From positions 248,001-312,000 of the forward strand of contig NZ_WNDO01000002.1 in the NCBI RefSeq assembly GCF_009912395.1: a DNA stretch of 64,000 nt. Reading direction: 5' to 3'. Of this stretch, positions 53,470 to 62,550 are shown one piece after another. The notes beneath the pieces were generated by a model. That model saw only the letters and a program-made list of their open reading frames with translations. It was not told where the DNA came from and ran no database searches. Position numbers and translations under genes: made by a program. This DNA is from Luteibacter sp. Its GTDB lineage: Bacteria > Pseudomonadota > Gammaproteobacteria > Xanthomonadales > Rhodanobacteraceae. The first letter of the stretch is position 1. Each line of letters starts with the position of its first letter.

Positions 53470-53529
53470 GAGCGCGCTTGCGCGCGATCCGGGTATCGCG
53501 GCCCCCATCGCGCGCAAGCGCGCTCCTAC
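53466..53529. repeat. Paired REP element
   Basis: GTAGGAGCGCGCTTGCGCGCGAT (53466-53488) and its exact reverse complement (53507-53529) are separated by 18 bases. The first unit overlaps the stop codon (TAG) of the propeller-GGDEF gene, so the repeat supplies the end of that gene. Confidence 0.88.
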
Positions 53530-53540
53530 GGAAGCCTCGA

Positions 53541-54023
53541 TCAGTCGCGGAAGTTCTCGAACTGCAGCGGCACCTCGACGTCAGCCTTGCGCAGCATGGC
53601 GATGGCGTCCTGGAGGTCGTCGCGCTTCTTGCCGGTGACGCGTACCTTCTCGCCGTTGATCTGCGCCTCGACCTTGAGCTTGGCTTCCTTGATCTTCGCG
53701 ATGATCTTCTTGGCCACGGCCTGCTCGATGCCCTGCTTGACGGTGATCTTCTGGCGGGCCTCGGCGAGGTTGGTCTCGACCTTGCCTTCGTCCAGCGCGC
53801 GCAGGTCGATGTGGCGGGCGGAGAGGCGGGCACGCAGGATGGGTAGCATCTGCGTCAGGTGGAATTCGGTCTCGGCCTTCTGCGTGATGACGTTTTCTTC
53901 CAGTTCGAACTTGGCGCCGGTGCCGCGAAGGTCGAAACGGTTGGAGAGCTCGCGATTGGCCTGGTCGACCGCGTTGGTCAGCTCGTGCTTGTCGACTTCC
54001 GAGACGATGTCGAAGGAGGGCAT
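53541..54023 (-). CDS. yajQ: YajQ-family nucleotide-binding protein (likely c-di-GMP effector)
   Basis: The 160-residue protein is a clear YajQ: it begins MPSFDIVSEVDKHELTNAVDQ, has two ferredoxin-like halves and ends VPLQFENFRD. In Xanthomonas campestris the orthologue (XC_3703) binds c-di-GMP and acts with a transcription factor to control virulence genes. It stands next to two c-di-GMP enzymes here, fitting such a role. ATG 54023 is the family start; a much longer upstream frame is antisense to the flavoprotein gene. Confidence 0.95.
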   Translation of the reverse strand: MPSFDIVSEVDKHELTNAVDQANRELSNRFDLRGTGAKFELEENVITQKAETEFHLTQMLPILRARLSARHIDLRALDEGKVETNLAEARQKITVKQGIEQAVAKKIIAKIKEAKLKVEAQINGEKVRVTGKKRDDLQDAIAMLRKADVEVPLQFENFRD

Positions 54024-54104
54024 GGGATCGATTCCTTGGAGTGGGCCGGCCGACAAGTCTACGCGACGGCGGTACCATGTGCGTTTGCGTTTCGGGATTT
54101 CCCC

Positions 54105-55280
54105 ATGGAATACGACGTCCTCGTCATCGGCGCCGGCGCGGCGGGCCTGATGACGGCCATCGTCGCCGGCCGTCGTGGCCGGCGCGTGCTGGTGGTGGAC
54201 CACGCGAACCGGGCGGGGAAGAAGATCCTGATGTCCGGCGGTGGCCGCTGCAATTTCACCAATACCAACACCACGCCAGCCAATTTTCTCTCCGGAAACC
54301 GGCATTTCTGCAAGTCGGCCCTGGCTCGCTACACGCCCTGGGATTTCATCGCCATGGTGGACCGCCACCGGATCAAATGGCATGAAAAGTCCCCTGGCCA
54401 GCTGTTTTGCGACGAATCCTCCAAGCTGATCGTGCGCATGCTGCTCGACGAATGCGCCTCTGCCGGCGTGCGTGTGGAGACGGACTGCGCCGTATCGCGG
54501 CTGCGTGCGACGGAGAGTGGTTTCTCTGTCGATACCGCCCAGGGCCACGTCCGCGTGGCCTCCCTGGTGGTCGCCACAGGCGGCCTGTCCATTCCGAGCC
54601 TTGGCGCGACAGGCTTCGGCTATGAGGTCGCGAAGCAGTTCGGTCACGCCGTGCTGCCTGTCCGGGCCGGGCTCGTGCCCTTAACCCTCAGCGGGAAGCA
54701 CCAGGAGCGCTTCGAGGGCCTGTCCGGTGTGGCTCTGCCTGTGGAGGCCCGCGTGGGCGACATCGCCTTCCGCGACGCCATGCTGGTCACCCATCGCGGG
54801 GTCAGCGGTCCGGCGATCCTGCAGATTTCGTCGTATTGGGAACCGGGCGCCGACCTCCGCCTGGACCTCCTGCCGGGCATGGACGCGGCCGAGACGCTGC
54901 TGGCCGGGCGCGCCGAACGCCCCGCCGCCGAACTGAAGACGGTGTTGTCGGGCCTGTTGCCGCGTCGTCTCGCGGAGCGCCTGTGCGAGGTCTGGCTACC
55001 GAACCGACCCATGCGCCAGTACCGTGACGCGGAATTGAAGGACATCGGCGCGCAGCTGGCGGACTGGCCCCTGGTGGCGAGCGGCACCGAGGGCTACCGC
55101 ACGGCGGAGGTCACGCTCGGCGGCGTGGACACCGATGAGGTGTCGTCGTCCACGATGATGTCGAAGCGTCAGCCGGGCCTGTACTTCGTCGGCGAGGTGC
55201 TCGATGTCACGGGCCACCTCGGCGGCTACAACTTCCAATGGGCCTGGGCTTCGGGCCACGCCGCAGGCCTGGCCGCCTGA
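54105..55280 (+). CDS. HI0933/YhiN-family FAD-dependent oxidoreductase
   Basis: The 391-residue flavoprotein has the FAD-binding motif DVLVIGAGAAGLMTAIVAGRRG and the family hallmark GKKILMSGGGRCNFTN. Further blocks are VVATGGLSIPSLGATGFGYEVA and, near the end, GLYFVGEVLDVTGHLGGYNFQWAWASG. Members have no settled reaction; some relatives are implicated in tRNA or cofactor chemistry. ATG 54105 is the natural start; the frame upstream is antisense to yajQ. It is divergent from yajQ across an 81-base gap. Confidence 0.92.
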   Translation: MEYDVLVIGAGAAGLMTAIVAGRRGRRVLVVDHANRAGKKILMSGGGRCNFTNTNTTPANFLSGNRHFCKSALARYTPWDFIAMVDRHRIKWHEKSPGQLFCDESSKLIVRMLLDECASAGVRVETDCAVSRLRATESGFSVDTAQGHVRVASLVVATGGLSIPSLGATGFGYEVAKQFGHAVLPVRAGLVPLTLSGKHQERFEGLSGVALPVEARVGDIAFRDAMLVTHRGVSGPAILQISSYWEPGADLRLDLLPGMDAAETLLAGRAERPAAELKTVLSGLLPRRLAERLCEVWLPNRPMRQYRDAELKDIGAQLADWPLVASGTEGYRTAEVTLGGVDTDEVSSSTMMSKRQPGLYFVGEVLDVTGHLGGYNFQWAWASGHAAGLAA

Positions 55281-55366
55281 CGGATCGGGCGCCTTCACAT
55301 CGGTCTTCGCTTCGCTTGTCCAGAATCCCCGTTGCACGATGTCGTGCGGTTGCGCAGGTGGAACAC

Positions 55367-55648
55367 ATGTCCGCAAGCTGGAAAACCGTGTACGAAGGAC
55401 AGCATGAAGGGCGTTCGATCACCGTAAGGGAGTCGGGCGACGGCACGTTCAAGGTGCTGACCCAGCAGAACGTCCACGACGAAGGCATCGCCTACCAAGA
55501 CGGAAAGACCTTTGTGCACGTCTCGCCCAGTAGCGTCGGGGAACAGGTGGAAAGCGAAGTCACTTCCCGTGACGCCCTGCGCGAAGCCTTGAAGGAACTG
55601 CATTTTTCCTCCGCTACCGTGTCGGCCATCGTCGACCACCTGCACTGA
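55367..55648 (+). CDS. Conserved hypothetical small protein
   Basis: The 93-residue product (MSASWKTVYEGQHEGRSITV...) is not assigned to a family I can name. It is soluble and acidic, with an N-terminal strand-rich half (TVRESGDGTFKVLTQQNVHDEG) and a C-terminal helix (SRDALREALKELHFSSATVSAIVDHLH). The codon usage matches neighbouring genes, and GGTGG precedes ATG 55367. It sits between the flavoprotein and the DDAH-like gene on the same strand. Confidence 0.65.
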   Translation: MSASWKTVYEGQHEGRSITVRESGDGTFKVLTQQNVHDEGIAYQDGKTFVHVSPSSVGEQVESEVTSRDALREALKELHFSSATVSAIVDHLH

Positions 55649-55708
55649 CGACCTGCGCCGTGTTTCTGCCATGATGGGGTTTCGTTCCCCATCAAGGCGC
55701 TGGCGTCC

Positions 55709-56566
55709 ATGGCTGAACCGAACACCCCGACCTACGAGCGCACCGTACCTCGCGTGCTGATGTGCGCACCGACGTTCTTCGAGGTGAGCTACGTCATCAA
55801 TCCGTGGATGACCGACCATGTCCACGACACCACCTCGGAGCGCTCCCGCCTTCAGTGGGACGCGCTACGGGAAACCGTCGCGCGATACGCCGACGTGGTG
55901 CTCCAGCCGCCGGCCGAAGGCCTGCCGGACATGACCTTCGCGGCCAACGCAGGCCTCGTTTTCGGCAACTCCTTCGTGACCAGCCGTTTCCGTTATCCGC
56001 AGCGGCAGGGTGAGGAGGCGCATGCGCGAGCCTTCTTCCATCGACACGGCTTCGACATCGTCGACCTCTCCGAGGGCGTGTTTTTCGAAGGGGCAGGCGA
56101 TGCGTTGTTCGATCGCGGTACGGGGCGGCGCCTGTGGATGGGGCATGGGCATCGCTCCGATCTCGCCGCGGCGACCGAACTGGCGAAGAGACTGGATATC
56201 GAGGTGCTGCCGCTGAAGCTGGCGGATCCGCGGTTCTACCATCTCGATACCTGCTTCTGCCCGCTAGCCAACGGTTACACGCTGTATTTCCCGGCCGCGT
56301 TCGACGCGGAGTCGCTGGCACGCATCGAGCGGCACGTGCCGCCAGGGTTGCGTATCGCGGTGCAGGAGCACGACGCCGTCGAATTTGCCTGCAACGCCGT
56401 GAACCTGGGGCGCGTCGTGATCCTCAACCGTGCGAGCGAGGGGCTGCGTTCGCGGCTGGAGGGCGCGGGCTTCATGCTTATCGAAGTGGCCCTCGACGAG
56501 TTCATGAAGTCGGGCGGTGCGGCGAAATGCCTGACGTTGCGGCTGGATGAGGCGGTGGGCGCGTAG
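55709..56566 (+). CDS. DDAH/arginine deiminase-superfamily hydrolase
   Basis: The 285-residue enzyme belongs to the guanidino-group-modifying fold. Markers are MCAPTFFEVSYVINPWM near the N-terminus, DMTFAANAGLVF, FEGAGDAL, the catalytic histidine block FYHLDTCFCPL, and the nucleophilic cysteine in SGGAAKCLTLRL at the C-terminus. Closest function is dimethylarginine dimethylaminohydrolase or a related arginine/citrulline-forming hydrolase; the exact substrate cannot be read from sequence. ATG 55709 gives the expected N-terminus, although a strong ribosome site is lacking. A repeat region follows. Confidence 0.85.
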   Translation: MAEPNTPTYERTVPRVLMCAPTFFEVSYVINPWMTDHVHDTTSERSRLQWDALRETVARYADVVLQPPAEGLPDMTFAANAGLVFGNSFVTSRFRYPQRQGEEAHARAFFHRHGFDIVDLSEGVFFEGAGDALFDRGTGRRLWMGHGHRSDLAAATELAKRLDIEVLPLKLADPRFYHLDTCFCPLANGYTLYFPAAFDAESLARIERHVPPGLRIAVQEHDAVEFACNAVNLGRVVILNRASEGLRSRLEGAGFMLIEVALDEFMKSGGAAKCLTLRLDEAVGA

Positions 56567-56596
56567 GAACGCCATGAGCCGACGAGGCTGGCGATC

Positions 56597-56884
56597 CGTC
56601 GTTCCAGCGAACGCTGGAACCCAGCGCGGGGCGATCGGTTATCGCCTCGCAGCCTCCTACGTAAAGCCGATGCAACGCCCTCGCCGTGCTGGCAAACCGA
56701 GGCGCTGGGTTCCTGTTTTCACAGGAACGACGGGGCTGGGAGACCGTCGTTCCAGCGAACGCTGGAACCCAGCGCAGGGCGATCGGTTATCGCCTCGCGG
56801 CCTCCTACGCAAAAGCCGATGTGACGCCCTCGCCCTACTGGCGAACCGATGCGCCAGGTTCCTGTTTTTACAGGAACGACGGTT
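56597..56884. repeat. Tandem 148-bp intergenic repeat, two copies
   Basis: Copy 1 (56597-56744) and copy 2 (56745-56884) are about 85-90% alike. Each starts with the palindrome GTCGTTCCAGCGAACGCTGGAAC and ends in the hairpin TTCCTGTTTTCACAGGAA (TTCCTGTTTTTACAGGAA in copy 2). They fill most of the 359-base gap between the DDAH-like and PhzF genes, which otherwise holds nothing I recognise. The terminal hairpins could act as terminators for both convergent genes. No open reading frame in them looks real. Confidence 0.8.
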
Positions 56885-56925
56885 TCTCCATCGTGTTGAG
56901 GAACCCAGTGCTAGGCGCAGGATGC

Positions 56926-57801
56926 TCAGAGATCCTGCCAGTCCACCATGCCGTCGATAATCGTGTTGGTGCGACCACCCACCCATACGGCCTCGCCGTC
57001 GAGACGGATGATGATGCGGGCGTCGTGGCCCACTTCGCGGCCCTGGCTCACGATGTAGCCACGCGAGAGCGTGCCGGTGGTGTCGCGGGCGGCCACGTAG
57101 GCAGCGATGAGGCCGTTGGCGGCGCCCGAGGCCGGGTCTTCCACGATGCCCACACCCGCCGGGAAGGCGCGCACGGCCAGGCCTTCGGCCGAGCGGGCGA
57201 ACACGCACAAGCCCAGGGTATCCGTGGCCAGCGCCAGGGCGCGGATGGCCGCGTGGTCCGGGCGCCAGGCGCGCAGTTCGGACTCATCCGCGAACTCGGC
57301 CACCCACCAGCGGCGGCCGCCCTCGACGCAGGCCGGGGGCAGGGCGCCCAGGCGCACGCCGTAGAGCACCGAGGACAGGGCCTCGCCGCCGCAGGTGCCA
57401 TCGCCGACGATCCGGGCCTTGGGCGACTGCACGAACAGCTCGCGCGCCGCGCCTTCGCCCTCGACCAGAATAGGCAGCACGCCGGCGCCGCATTCCTGCC
57501 AGACGATGCCGTCGGCCCCGGGACGGACCAGGCCCGCGTCCAGCGCCGCATGGGCGCTGCCGATCGTGGGGTGTCCGGCGAACGGAATTTCCTTGCTGGG
57601 CGTGAAGATACGTACGCGGTAGTCGGCCTTTGCCTCGCGCGGGGGAAGCAGGAAGGTGGTCTCGACCAGGTTGGTCCAGTGGGCGAAGCGCTGCATGCGC
57701 GCGTCGGACCAGCCATCGGCCTCGACGACCACGCCGAGGGGATTGCCACCGCCGTGACGGGCGGCGAAGACATCGAGCTGCTTGTAGCGGATGGAGGACA
57801 T
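56926..57801 (-). CDS. PhzF-family isomerase/epimerase-like protein
   Basis: The 291-residue protein has the PhzF two-lobed fold: QLDVFAARHGGGNPLGVV at the N-terminus with the conserved GNPLGVV loop, ETTFLLPP with the catalytic glutamate, RIFTPSKEIPFAGHPTIGSAHA, and EDPASGAANGLIAAY. Family members isomerise small metabolites (PhzF in phenazine synthesis), but there are no phenazine genes here, so a housekeeping role is more likely. ATG 57801 is the family start. It is convergent with the DDAH-like gene across the tandem repeat. Confidence 0.9.
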   Translation of the reverse strand: MSSIRYKQLDVFAARHGGGNPLGVVVEADGWSDARMQRFAHWTNLVETTFLLPPREAKADYRVRIFTPSKEIPFAGHPTIGSAHAALDAGLVRPGADGIVWQECGAGVLPILVEGEGAARELFVQSPKARIVGDGTCGGEALSSVLYGVRLGALPPACVEGGRRWWVAEFADESELRAWRPDHAAIRALALATDTLGLCVFARSAEGLAVRAFPAGVGIVEDPASGAANGLIAAYVAARDTTGTLSRGYIVSQGREVGHDARIIIRLDGEAVWVGGRTNTIIDGMVDWQDL

Positions 57802-57941
57802 CGGGGGACGCCAGGAGCGGGGGATAGCGGGGCATGATAGCCGTCCGTACGCCAAACGGCACCGACACGGGGAATCGACATCCGCCCGCGCAGCCGCCAA
57901 GATGCGCGCTGGCTCGACGCGTAAGGACGCTGTTTCATCGC

Positions 57942-58547
57942 ATGATCACGCTGCTCATCATCCTCCTGACCTGTGTGGTCTCGATCGTCGCTTTCCGCAA
58001 CCGGCGCCTGATGGACGACCTCATCCTCTGGCCGCCTGCGCTGAGCCGCAGCCGCGAGTACTACCGCCTGGTCAGCTATGGCCTGGTGCACGCCGATGGC
58101 GGACACCTGTTCTTCAATATGTTCTCGCTCTATTTCGCCGGGCGGATCATGGAAGGCTTCTTCACTTCCGTCATGGGGCCGCTGGGCTTCCTGACCTTCT
58201 ACATCGGCGCGCTGGTCTTCTCGATCCTGCCGTCCTACCTGGCGAACCGGCGCAACGCGGGCTATCGCAGCCTGGGCGCCTCCGGTGCGGTGTCGGCGAT
58301 CCTGTTCGCCTTCATCATCCTGAGCCCGTGGGCGAAGATCTACCTGCTCATCATCCCGATGCCAGCGATCCTCTACGCCATTCTTTTTGTGGTGTATTCG
58401 GTCTACATGGACAAGCGTGGCGGCGATAACGTGAACCATAGCGCGCACCTGTGGGGCGCGGCCTACGGCGTGATCTTCACCGTGGCGATGAACCCCGCCG
58501 TGCTTCCGCGTTTCCTGTCGCTGATCTCGCAACCGCAACTCTTTTGA
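57942..58547 (+). CDS. Rhomboid-family intramembrane serine protease
   Basis: The 201-residue membrane protein has six likely helices. The catalytic serine lies in GASGAVSA (about residue 107) and the histidine in SAHLWGAAYG (about 167); HLFFNMFSLYFAG in helix 2 is the conserved oxyanion region. The form is the compact rhomboid without extra domains. ATG 57942 begins with a membrane helix (MITLLIILLTCVVSIVAF); an extension to 57834 is Arg-rich and unsupported. Substrates are unknown. Confidence 0.92.
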   Translation: MITLLIILLTCVVSIVAFRNRRLMDDLILWPPALSRSREYYRLVSYGLVHADGGHLFFNMFSLYFAGRIMEGFFTSVMGPLGFLTFYIGALVFSILPSYLANRRNAGYRSLGASGAVSAILFAFIILSPWAKIYLLIIPMPAILYAILFVVYSVYMDKRGGDNVNHSAHLWGAAYGVIFTVAMNPAVLPRFLSLISQPQLF

Positions 58548-58713
58548 GCCCTTTCCTGAATTTTTCCGACACTTTTATGTGACTTCGGGCGACAGCTGTT
58601 ACATCATTCACCCGACCGGCACGTAACGTGGCTCGTCGCGTTCGTCCGGCATGCACGCGGGTTTCCCCGGAGGGGTGGTTCGCGTCCGCACCTACCGCAG
58701 GAGGAATGAGCGC

Positions 58714-59496
58714 ATGGCAACGACCCGAAAGTCCGCTGCGAAAACATCCGCGGCACGCAAGACGGCAACGAAGAAGACCGCCACCCGCAAGACGGCAGCC
58801 AAGAAGGCCGCCGTGAAAAAAGCCGCTCCGCGCAAGGTGGCCGCGAAGAAGACCGCCCGCAAGGTTGCGGTCCGCAAGGCGGTGAAGAAGACGGCCGCGC
58901 GCAAGGCAAGCACGCGCAAGGTCGCCGTGCGCAAGGCGACGAAGAAAGCCGCGACTCGCAAGGTCGTCGCGAAGAAGGCACCGGCACGTAAGACCGCGGC
59001 GAAGAAGACGTCCACTCGCAAGGTGGCGGCCAAGAAGACGCCCGCACGCAAGACGGCTGTGAAGAAATCGGCCGCGAAGAAAGCCGTGGCGAAGAAGGCG
59101 GCAGTGACGAAATCCGTCGCGAAGAAGGCCGCGCCGAAGAAAACCGTCGCCAGGAAAGCCAGCACAAAGAAAGTGGCGCCGACAACGGCGGTGACGAAGC
59201 GGAAGGCCTCACCCGTCGTCCCGTCAACGCCGCGCACGCGTGCTCGTCCCAAGCCGGTCGATGCACCGGTCCCGCATATCACGCAGGAAGAAGCCGTCGC
59301 CCATATCCAGGCCCTGCTCGACGCGAAGCGCGAGCGCGACCGGCAGCCGCCGTCCTGGCCTGGCGCGGACGAACATGGGAAACCGGGGGCGGCACCCGAC
59401 AACGATGCCGGTCCGGGCCCACGCAGCGTTTCCCCGGAAGCCGGCTACGCCAACGCCTCGCACGAGCGCGGCGATCAGCAGAAGAACAAGGGCTGA
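58714..59496 (+). CDS. Lysine/alanine-rich histone H1-like (AlgP-type) DNA-binding protein
   Basis: The 260-residue protein is extremely basic. Residues 5-170 consist of repeated KKTA/ARKTA/KKAA pentads to hexads (Lys, Ala, Thr and Arg make up nearly the whole stretch), like the C-terminal tails of eukaryotic H1 and AlgP/AlgR3 of Pseudomonas. A neutral C-terminal part (HITQEEAVAHIQALLDAKRERDRQ) has one helix. It probably binds DNA without specificity. Such repeats vary in number between strains. AGGAGG precedes the ATG. A perfect terminator follows. Confidence 0.88.
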   Translation: MATTRKSAAKTSAARKTATKKTATRKTAAKKAAVKKAAPRKVAAKKTARKVAVRKAVKKTAARKASTRKVAVRKATKKAATRKVVAKKAPARKTAAKKTSTRKVAAKKTPARKTAVKKSAAKKAVAKKAAVTKSVAKKAAPKKTVARKASTKKVAPTTAVTKRKASPVVPSTPRTRARPKPVDAPVPHITQEEAVAHIQALLDAKRERDRQPPSWPGADEHGKPGAAPDNDAGPGPRSVSPEAGYANASHERGDQQKNKG

Positions 59497-59520
59497 CGAT
59501 CGTCCCGTTCTGAACGCCAG

Positions 59521-59553
59521 GGACAGGGGCGCGAAGGCGCCCCTGTCCTTTTA
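59521..59553 (+). terminator. Rho-independent terminator of the histone-like gene
   Basis: A perfect 12-base-pair stem GGACAGGGGCGC / GCGCCCCTGTCC with a GAAG loop is followed by TTTTA. Confidence 0.93.
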
Positions 59554-59615
59554 TGGACCGTTCAACCGGCGGGGAGCAGCGTAGGAATCATTCCCCTGCA
59601 TTGTGGGTTTCGCCC

Positions 59616-60125
59616 ATGCGCCGGCTATCTCTATGGTTGTTCGCCCTGGCGGCTACGTTGCCGCTCGCGGGCTGTTACTACGATCCAGACTACGGATACG
59701 TACGCAACGGCACAGGCGCGGACATTTACTACGGCACCGAGACCACGACCGTCGTGTCGCCGGGTTACGTCGATCCGGGGTTCGGTTATTACGATGACTA
59801 CGGTGGCTACGGTCCAGGTTGCTGCTATTCGGGTATCGGCGTCGGTACCGTCTGGTATCACGATCGCTACTACCGCGGCGGGTACTATCGCGACCGCGAC
59901 TGGCATGGTCGTCCGCCTCCGGGTGGCCCATGGCACGGCGGTCCGCCGGGTGGCTGGCATGGTGGTGGCCGTCCACCGCCGGGCGGTTGGCAGGGCGGTG
60001 GCGATCATCGTCCGCCACCGGGCGGGTGGCATGGCGGCGGGGGCCGTCCGCCATCTGGCGGCTGGCACGGCGGTGATGGTGGACACCATTCACCCCCGTC
60101 GGGTGGCTGGCATCACGACCGGTGA
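59616..60125 (+). CDS. Gly/Pro/His-rich lipoprotein of unknown function
   Basis: The 169-residue protein has lipobox LAGC in MRRLSLWLFALAATLPLAGC, so it should be lipid-anchored. After a Tyr-rich segment (YYDPDYGYVRNGTGADIYYG), the C-terminal half is a repeat of about 10-15 residues, with PPxGGWHGG as core, at least six times. Low-complexity Gly-His-Pro tails of this kind can bind metals, but none is proven here. The repeat is DNA-level too and could expand or contract. The gene ends 86 bases before comEC. Confidence 0.75.
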   Translation: MRRLSLWLFALAATLPLAGCYYDPDYGYVRNGTGADIYYGTETTTVVSPGYVDPGFGYYDDYGGYGPGCCYSGIGVGTVWYHDRYYRGGYYRDRDWHGRPPPGGPWHGGPPGGWHGGGRPPPGGWQGGGDHRPPPGGWHGGGGRPPSGGWHGGDGGHHSPPSGGWHHDR

Positions 60126-60211
60126 TCGTCAGGTCCTGCGGGCTTGGCCTACCTTCGACCGAGGGCGCTCGCGCGCGAAGACGACATTAGCCTGAGTGGC
60201 CGTCGTCCTTC

Positions 60212-62527
60212 GTGTTGTCTCATGTGATCCGTTGTCCGGGTTTTTCCCTGCCGTCCGCCGCGCTCCTGGCCCTGCTGGGATGCGCGGCGGTGCAGATCTT
60301 GCCTGCGCTGCCGTCGCGCCCCATGGCATTGGTCGCGTGTGCGCTGGCGCTTGCGTCGATGTTCTTGTGGCGTCACCCGGCGTACCGTCATGGCGCATGG
60401 TGGGTCGCCTTCGCGGCGTGGACAGCGTTTCATGGTCAGCGAGCGATGGAGGCGCGATGGCCTGTCGACCGCGAAGGGCAGGATATCTTGGTCGAAGGAC
60501 GCGTGATGGATCTTCCGCGTCGTCGCGGCGCCGATGTCGTGTTCGTCTTCCGCCCCGATACACAACAGACATCCGGCCTCCGCCTGCGCGGCGACATCCG
60601 AGTGACCTGGTTCCGCACGAAGCTCGTGTCGCCACGGGCTTGCGAGCACTGGCGACTGACGCTCCGCCTGCGACGCCCGCGCGGCGGCGTGAATCCCGGC
60701 GGTGCCGACAGCGAGCGCAGTGCCCTGCAGCGGAATACGATCGCCGTGGGTTACGTGCGCGATTCCCCGGGCAACGCCCGGCTGGCGACGCCGACCTGCG
60801 TGGACGGCTGGCGCGAGACGCTCGCGGAGCGCTTCGATCGCGCCATCGGCGCCCGCGACGCGCGGATGCTGAAGGCCCTCGCCATCGGCGATACACGTGG
60901 ACTGGACGCGACGGACTGGGATATCGCCCGTGCCACCGGTACCTCGCACCTGATCGCGATCTCGGGTTTCCATGTGGGCGTCGCCGCAGGAGGAGGCATC
61001 GTCCTGGCACGCTGGTTATACCTGCTGTTTCCCCTGATCGCGTCGCGCGTGCCCCGGCAACTCGCCGAGGCGTTGGCTGGCCTGTCGGTGGCAGGCGCCT
61101 ACGGCGTGCTCGCGGGGCTGGGCCTGCCAACCGTGCGCAGCCTGCTGATGGCGTTCGCCATCGTGCTCGCAGGTGTGGCACGGCGACGGGGGCGGGGTTT
61201 TCACCTACTTGCTCTCGCGGCGCTGGCGATGCTGGCGGTCGATCCGCTGGCGATGTTGTCCGCCGGATTCTGGCTGTCGTTCGCGGGTGTGGCGTTCTTG
61301 ATGCTGTGCGTGTCCGGCGGCGTCGGCAACTGGCGCTCGCGCGTACTCGTGACGCTGCGTGCGCAGGCGGCGATGAGCATCGCCTTGCTGCCGTTGTCGT
61401 TGTGGTTCTTCGGCAGTGCGTCGTTGGTGGCGTTTCCCGCGAATCTCGTCGCGGCGCCCGTGGTGAGCTTCGTGGTGGTGCCGCTGGCGCTGCTGGGTTG
61501 CCTGCTGTCGCCGTGGCCCTGGCTGGCGACTGTGCCGTGGAAACTCGCCGCGTTGGCAATGACAGGCATGACCTGGCCGCTTGCCGCCATGGCGCAGTGG
61601 CCTGGCGCCCGTTGGGCGGTCGCCGACGGCGGTGTCCTTCCCGTCGTGCTGGCAACGCTGGGTGCGGCATGGCTGTTCGTGCCGCGTGGCGTGCCGTTGC
61701 GTGTGTACGGATGCCTGTTGTTCTTGCCGTTGGCGATGCCTCGTCATAGCGACCCGCCACCGGGTGGTTTCCGTGCCTGGGTGCTCGATGTGGGGCAGGG
61801 GCTCGCGGTGCTTGTCCGCACGCACGGGCATACCCTCGTGTACGACGCCGGTCCGGCGTATCCCGGTGGTGATGCGGGGCAGGCGGTGGTCCTGCCGTCC
61901 GTGACAGCACTCGGCATCGCCCCCGTCGACGCCCTCGTGGTGAGCCATGGCGACAATGACCACGCAGGCGGTGCGGCAGCCGTCGCGACGCGCTATCCGG
62001 ACGCGGCGCGGTGGTCCGGGGAGCCCGGCCGCCTGCCGTTCGCGGCGCAGCCTTGTGATCCGCCCCGGCACTGGCGCTGGGATGGTGTCGACTTCCGTTT
62101 CGTCGATACGGGTGTGCGTGACGCGACCAAGAGCAACGAACGCTCGTGCGTACTGCTCGTCGAGGGTGCGGCGGGCCGTCTCCTGCTCACGGGCGACATC
62201 GGCGTGCGCAGCGAGCGCCAGATGGCGCGGGACGACTTGCGATCGCCCTTGCCGACGGTCACCACCGTGGCCCATCACGGCAGCCGGCACTCCTCGGACA
62301 CCGGCTGGCTGGCGACCACGCGACCGGTGATCGCCGTCGCGTCGGCCGGCTGGCGCAACCGCTTCGGCCATCCGCATCCCGACGTGGTCGCACGTCACGA
62401 GGCGGTGGGCGTGCAGTGGCGGGTCACGGCGAGCAGCGGGGCGGTGGCCATCGACTTTCCGGCCGATGCGCCGCCGTCGATCCTGCGCGAGTGGCGCGCG
62501 CCAAAGGATCGATATTGGCGGGAGTAA
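60212..62527 (+). CDS. comEC: DNA internalisation competence protein ComEC/Rec2
   Basis: The 771-residue protein has the full three-part form. An N-terminal OB-like DUF4131 region comes first (GQDILVEGRVMDLP), then the ComEC membrane domain with HLIAISGFHVGVAAG (about residue 248) and LPTVRSLLMAF. The C-terminal metallo-beta-lactamase domain has VLDVGQGLAVLV, SHGDNDHAGG and VAHHGSRHSS. It forms the inner-membrane channel that takes in single-stranded DNA during natural transformation. GTG start at 60212. The pair of metal-binding motifs (HxDxDH-like, HGDNDH) is intact, so the nuclease-like domain may be active. Confidence 0.94.
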   Translation: MLSHVIRCPGFSLPSAALLALLGCAAVQILPALPSRPMALVACALALASMFLWRHPAYRHGAWWVAFAAWTAFHGQRAMEARWPVDREGQDILVEGRVMDLPRRRGADVVFVFRPDTQQTSGLRLRGDIRVTWFRTKLVSPRACEHWRLTLRLRRPRGGVNPGGADSERSALQRNTIAVGYVRDSPGNARLATPTCVDGWRETLAERFDRAIGARDARMLKALAIGDTRGLDATDWDIARATGTSHLIAISGFHVGVAAGGGIVLARWLYLLFPLIASRVPRQLAEALAGLSVAGAYGVLAGLGLPTVRSLLMAFAIVLAGVARRRGRGFHLLALAALAMLAVDPLAMLSAGFWLSFAGVAFLMLCVSGGVGNWRSRVLVTLRAQAAMSIALLPLSLWFFGSASLVAFPANLVAAPVVSFVVVPLALLGCLLSPWPWLATVPWKLAALAMTGMTWPLAAMAQWPGARWAVADGGVLPVVLATLGAAWLFVPRGVPLRVYGCLLFLPLAMPRHSDPPPGGFRAWVLDVGQGLAVLVRTHGHTLVYDAGPAYPGGDAGQAVVLPSVTALGIAPVDALVVSHGDNDHAGGAAAVATRYPDAARWSGEPGRLPFAAQPCDPPRHWRWDGVDFRFVDTGVRDATKSNERSCVLLVEGAAGRLLLTGDIGVRSERQMARDDLRSPLPTVTTVAHHGSRHSSDTGWLATTRPVIAVASAGWRNRFGHPHPDVVARHEAVGVQWRVTASSGAVAIDFPADAPPSILREWRAPKDRYWRE

Positions 62528-62550
62528 TCCGTTTCGTGTTGCGGCGCGGT

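Noticed and set aside
58730-59200. Repetitive DNA resembling a tandem repeat or CRISPR array
   Set aside because: The repeats are in frame, encode Lys/Ala/Arg pentads of a histone H1-like protein, and have no unique spacers.
59880-60120. Tandem GGT/GGC-rich repeats as a possible microsatellite element
   Set aside because: They are coding repeats (PPxGGWHGG) of the lipoprotein, in a frame with a proper lipobox start.
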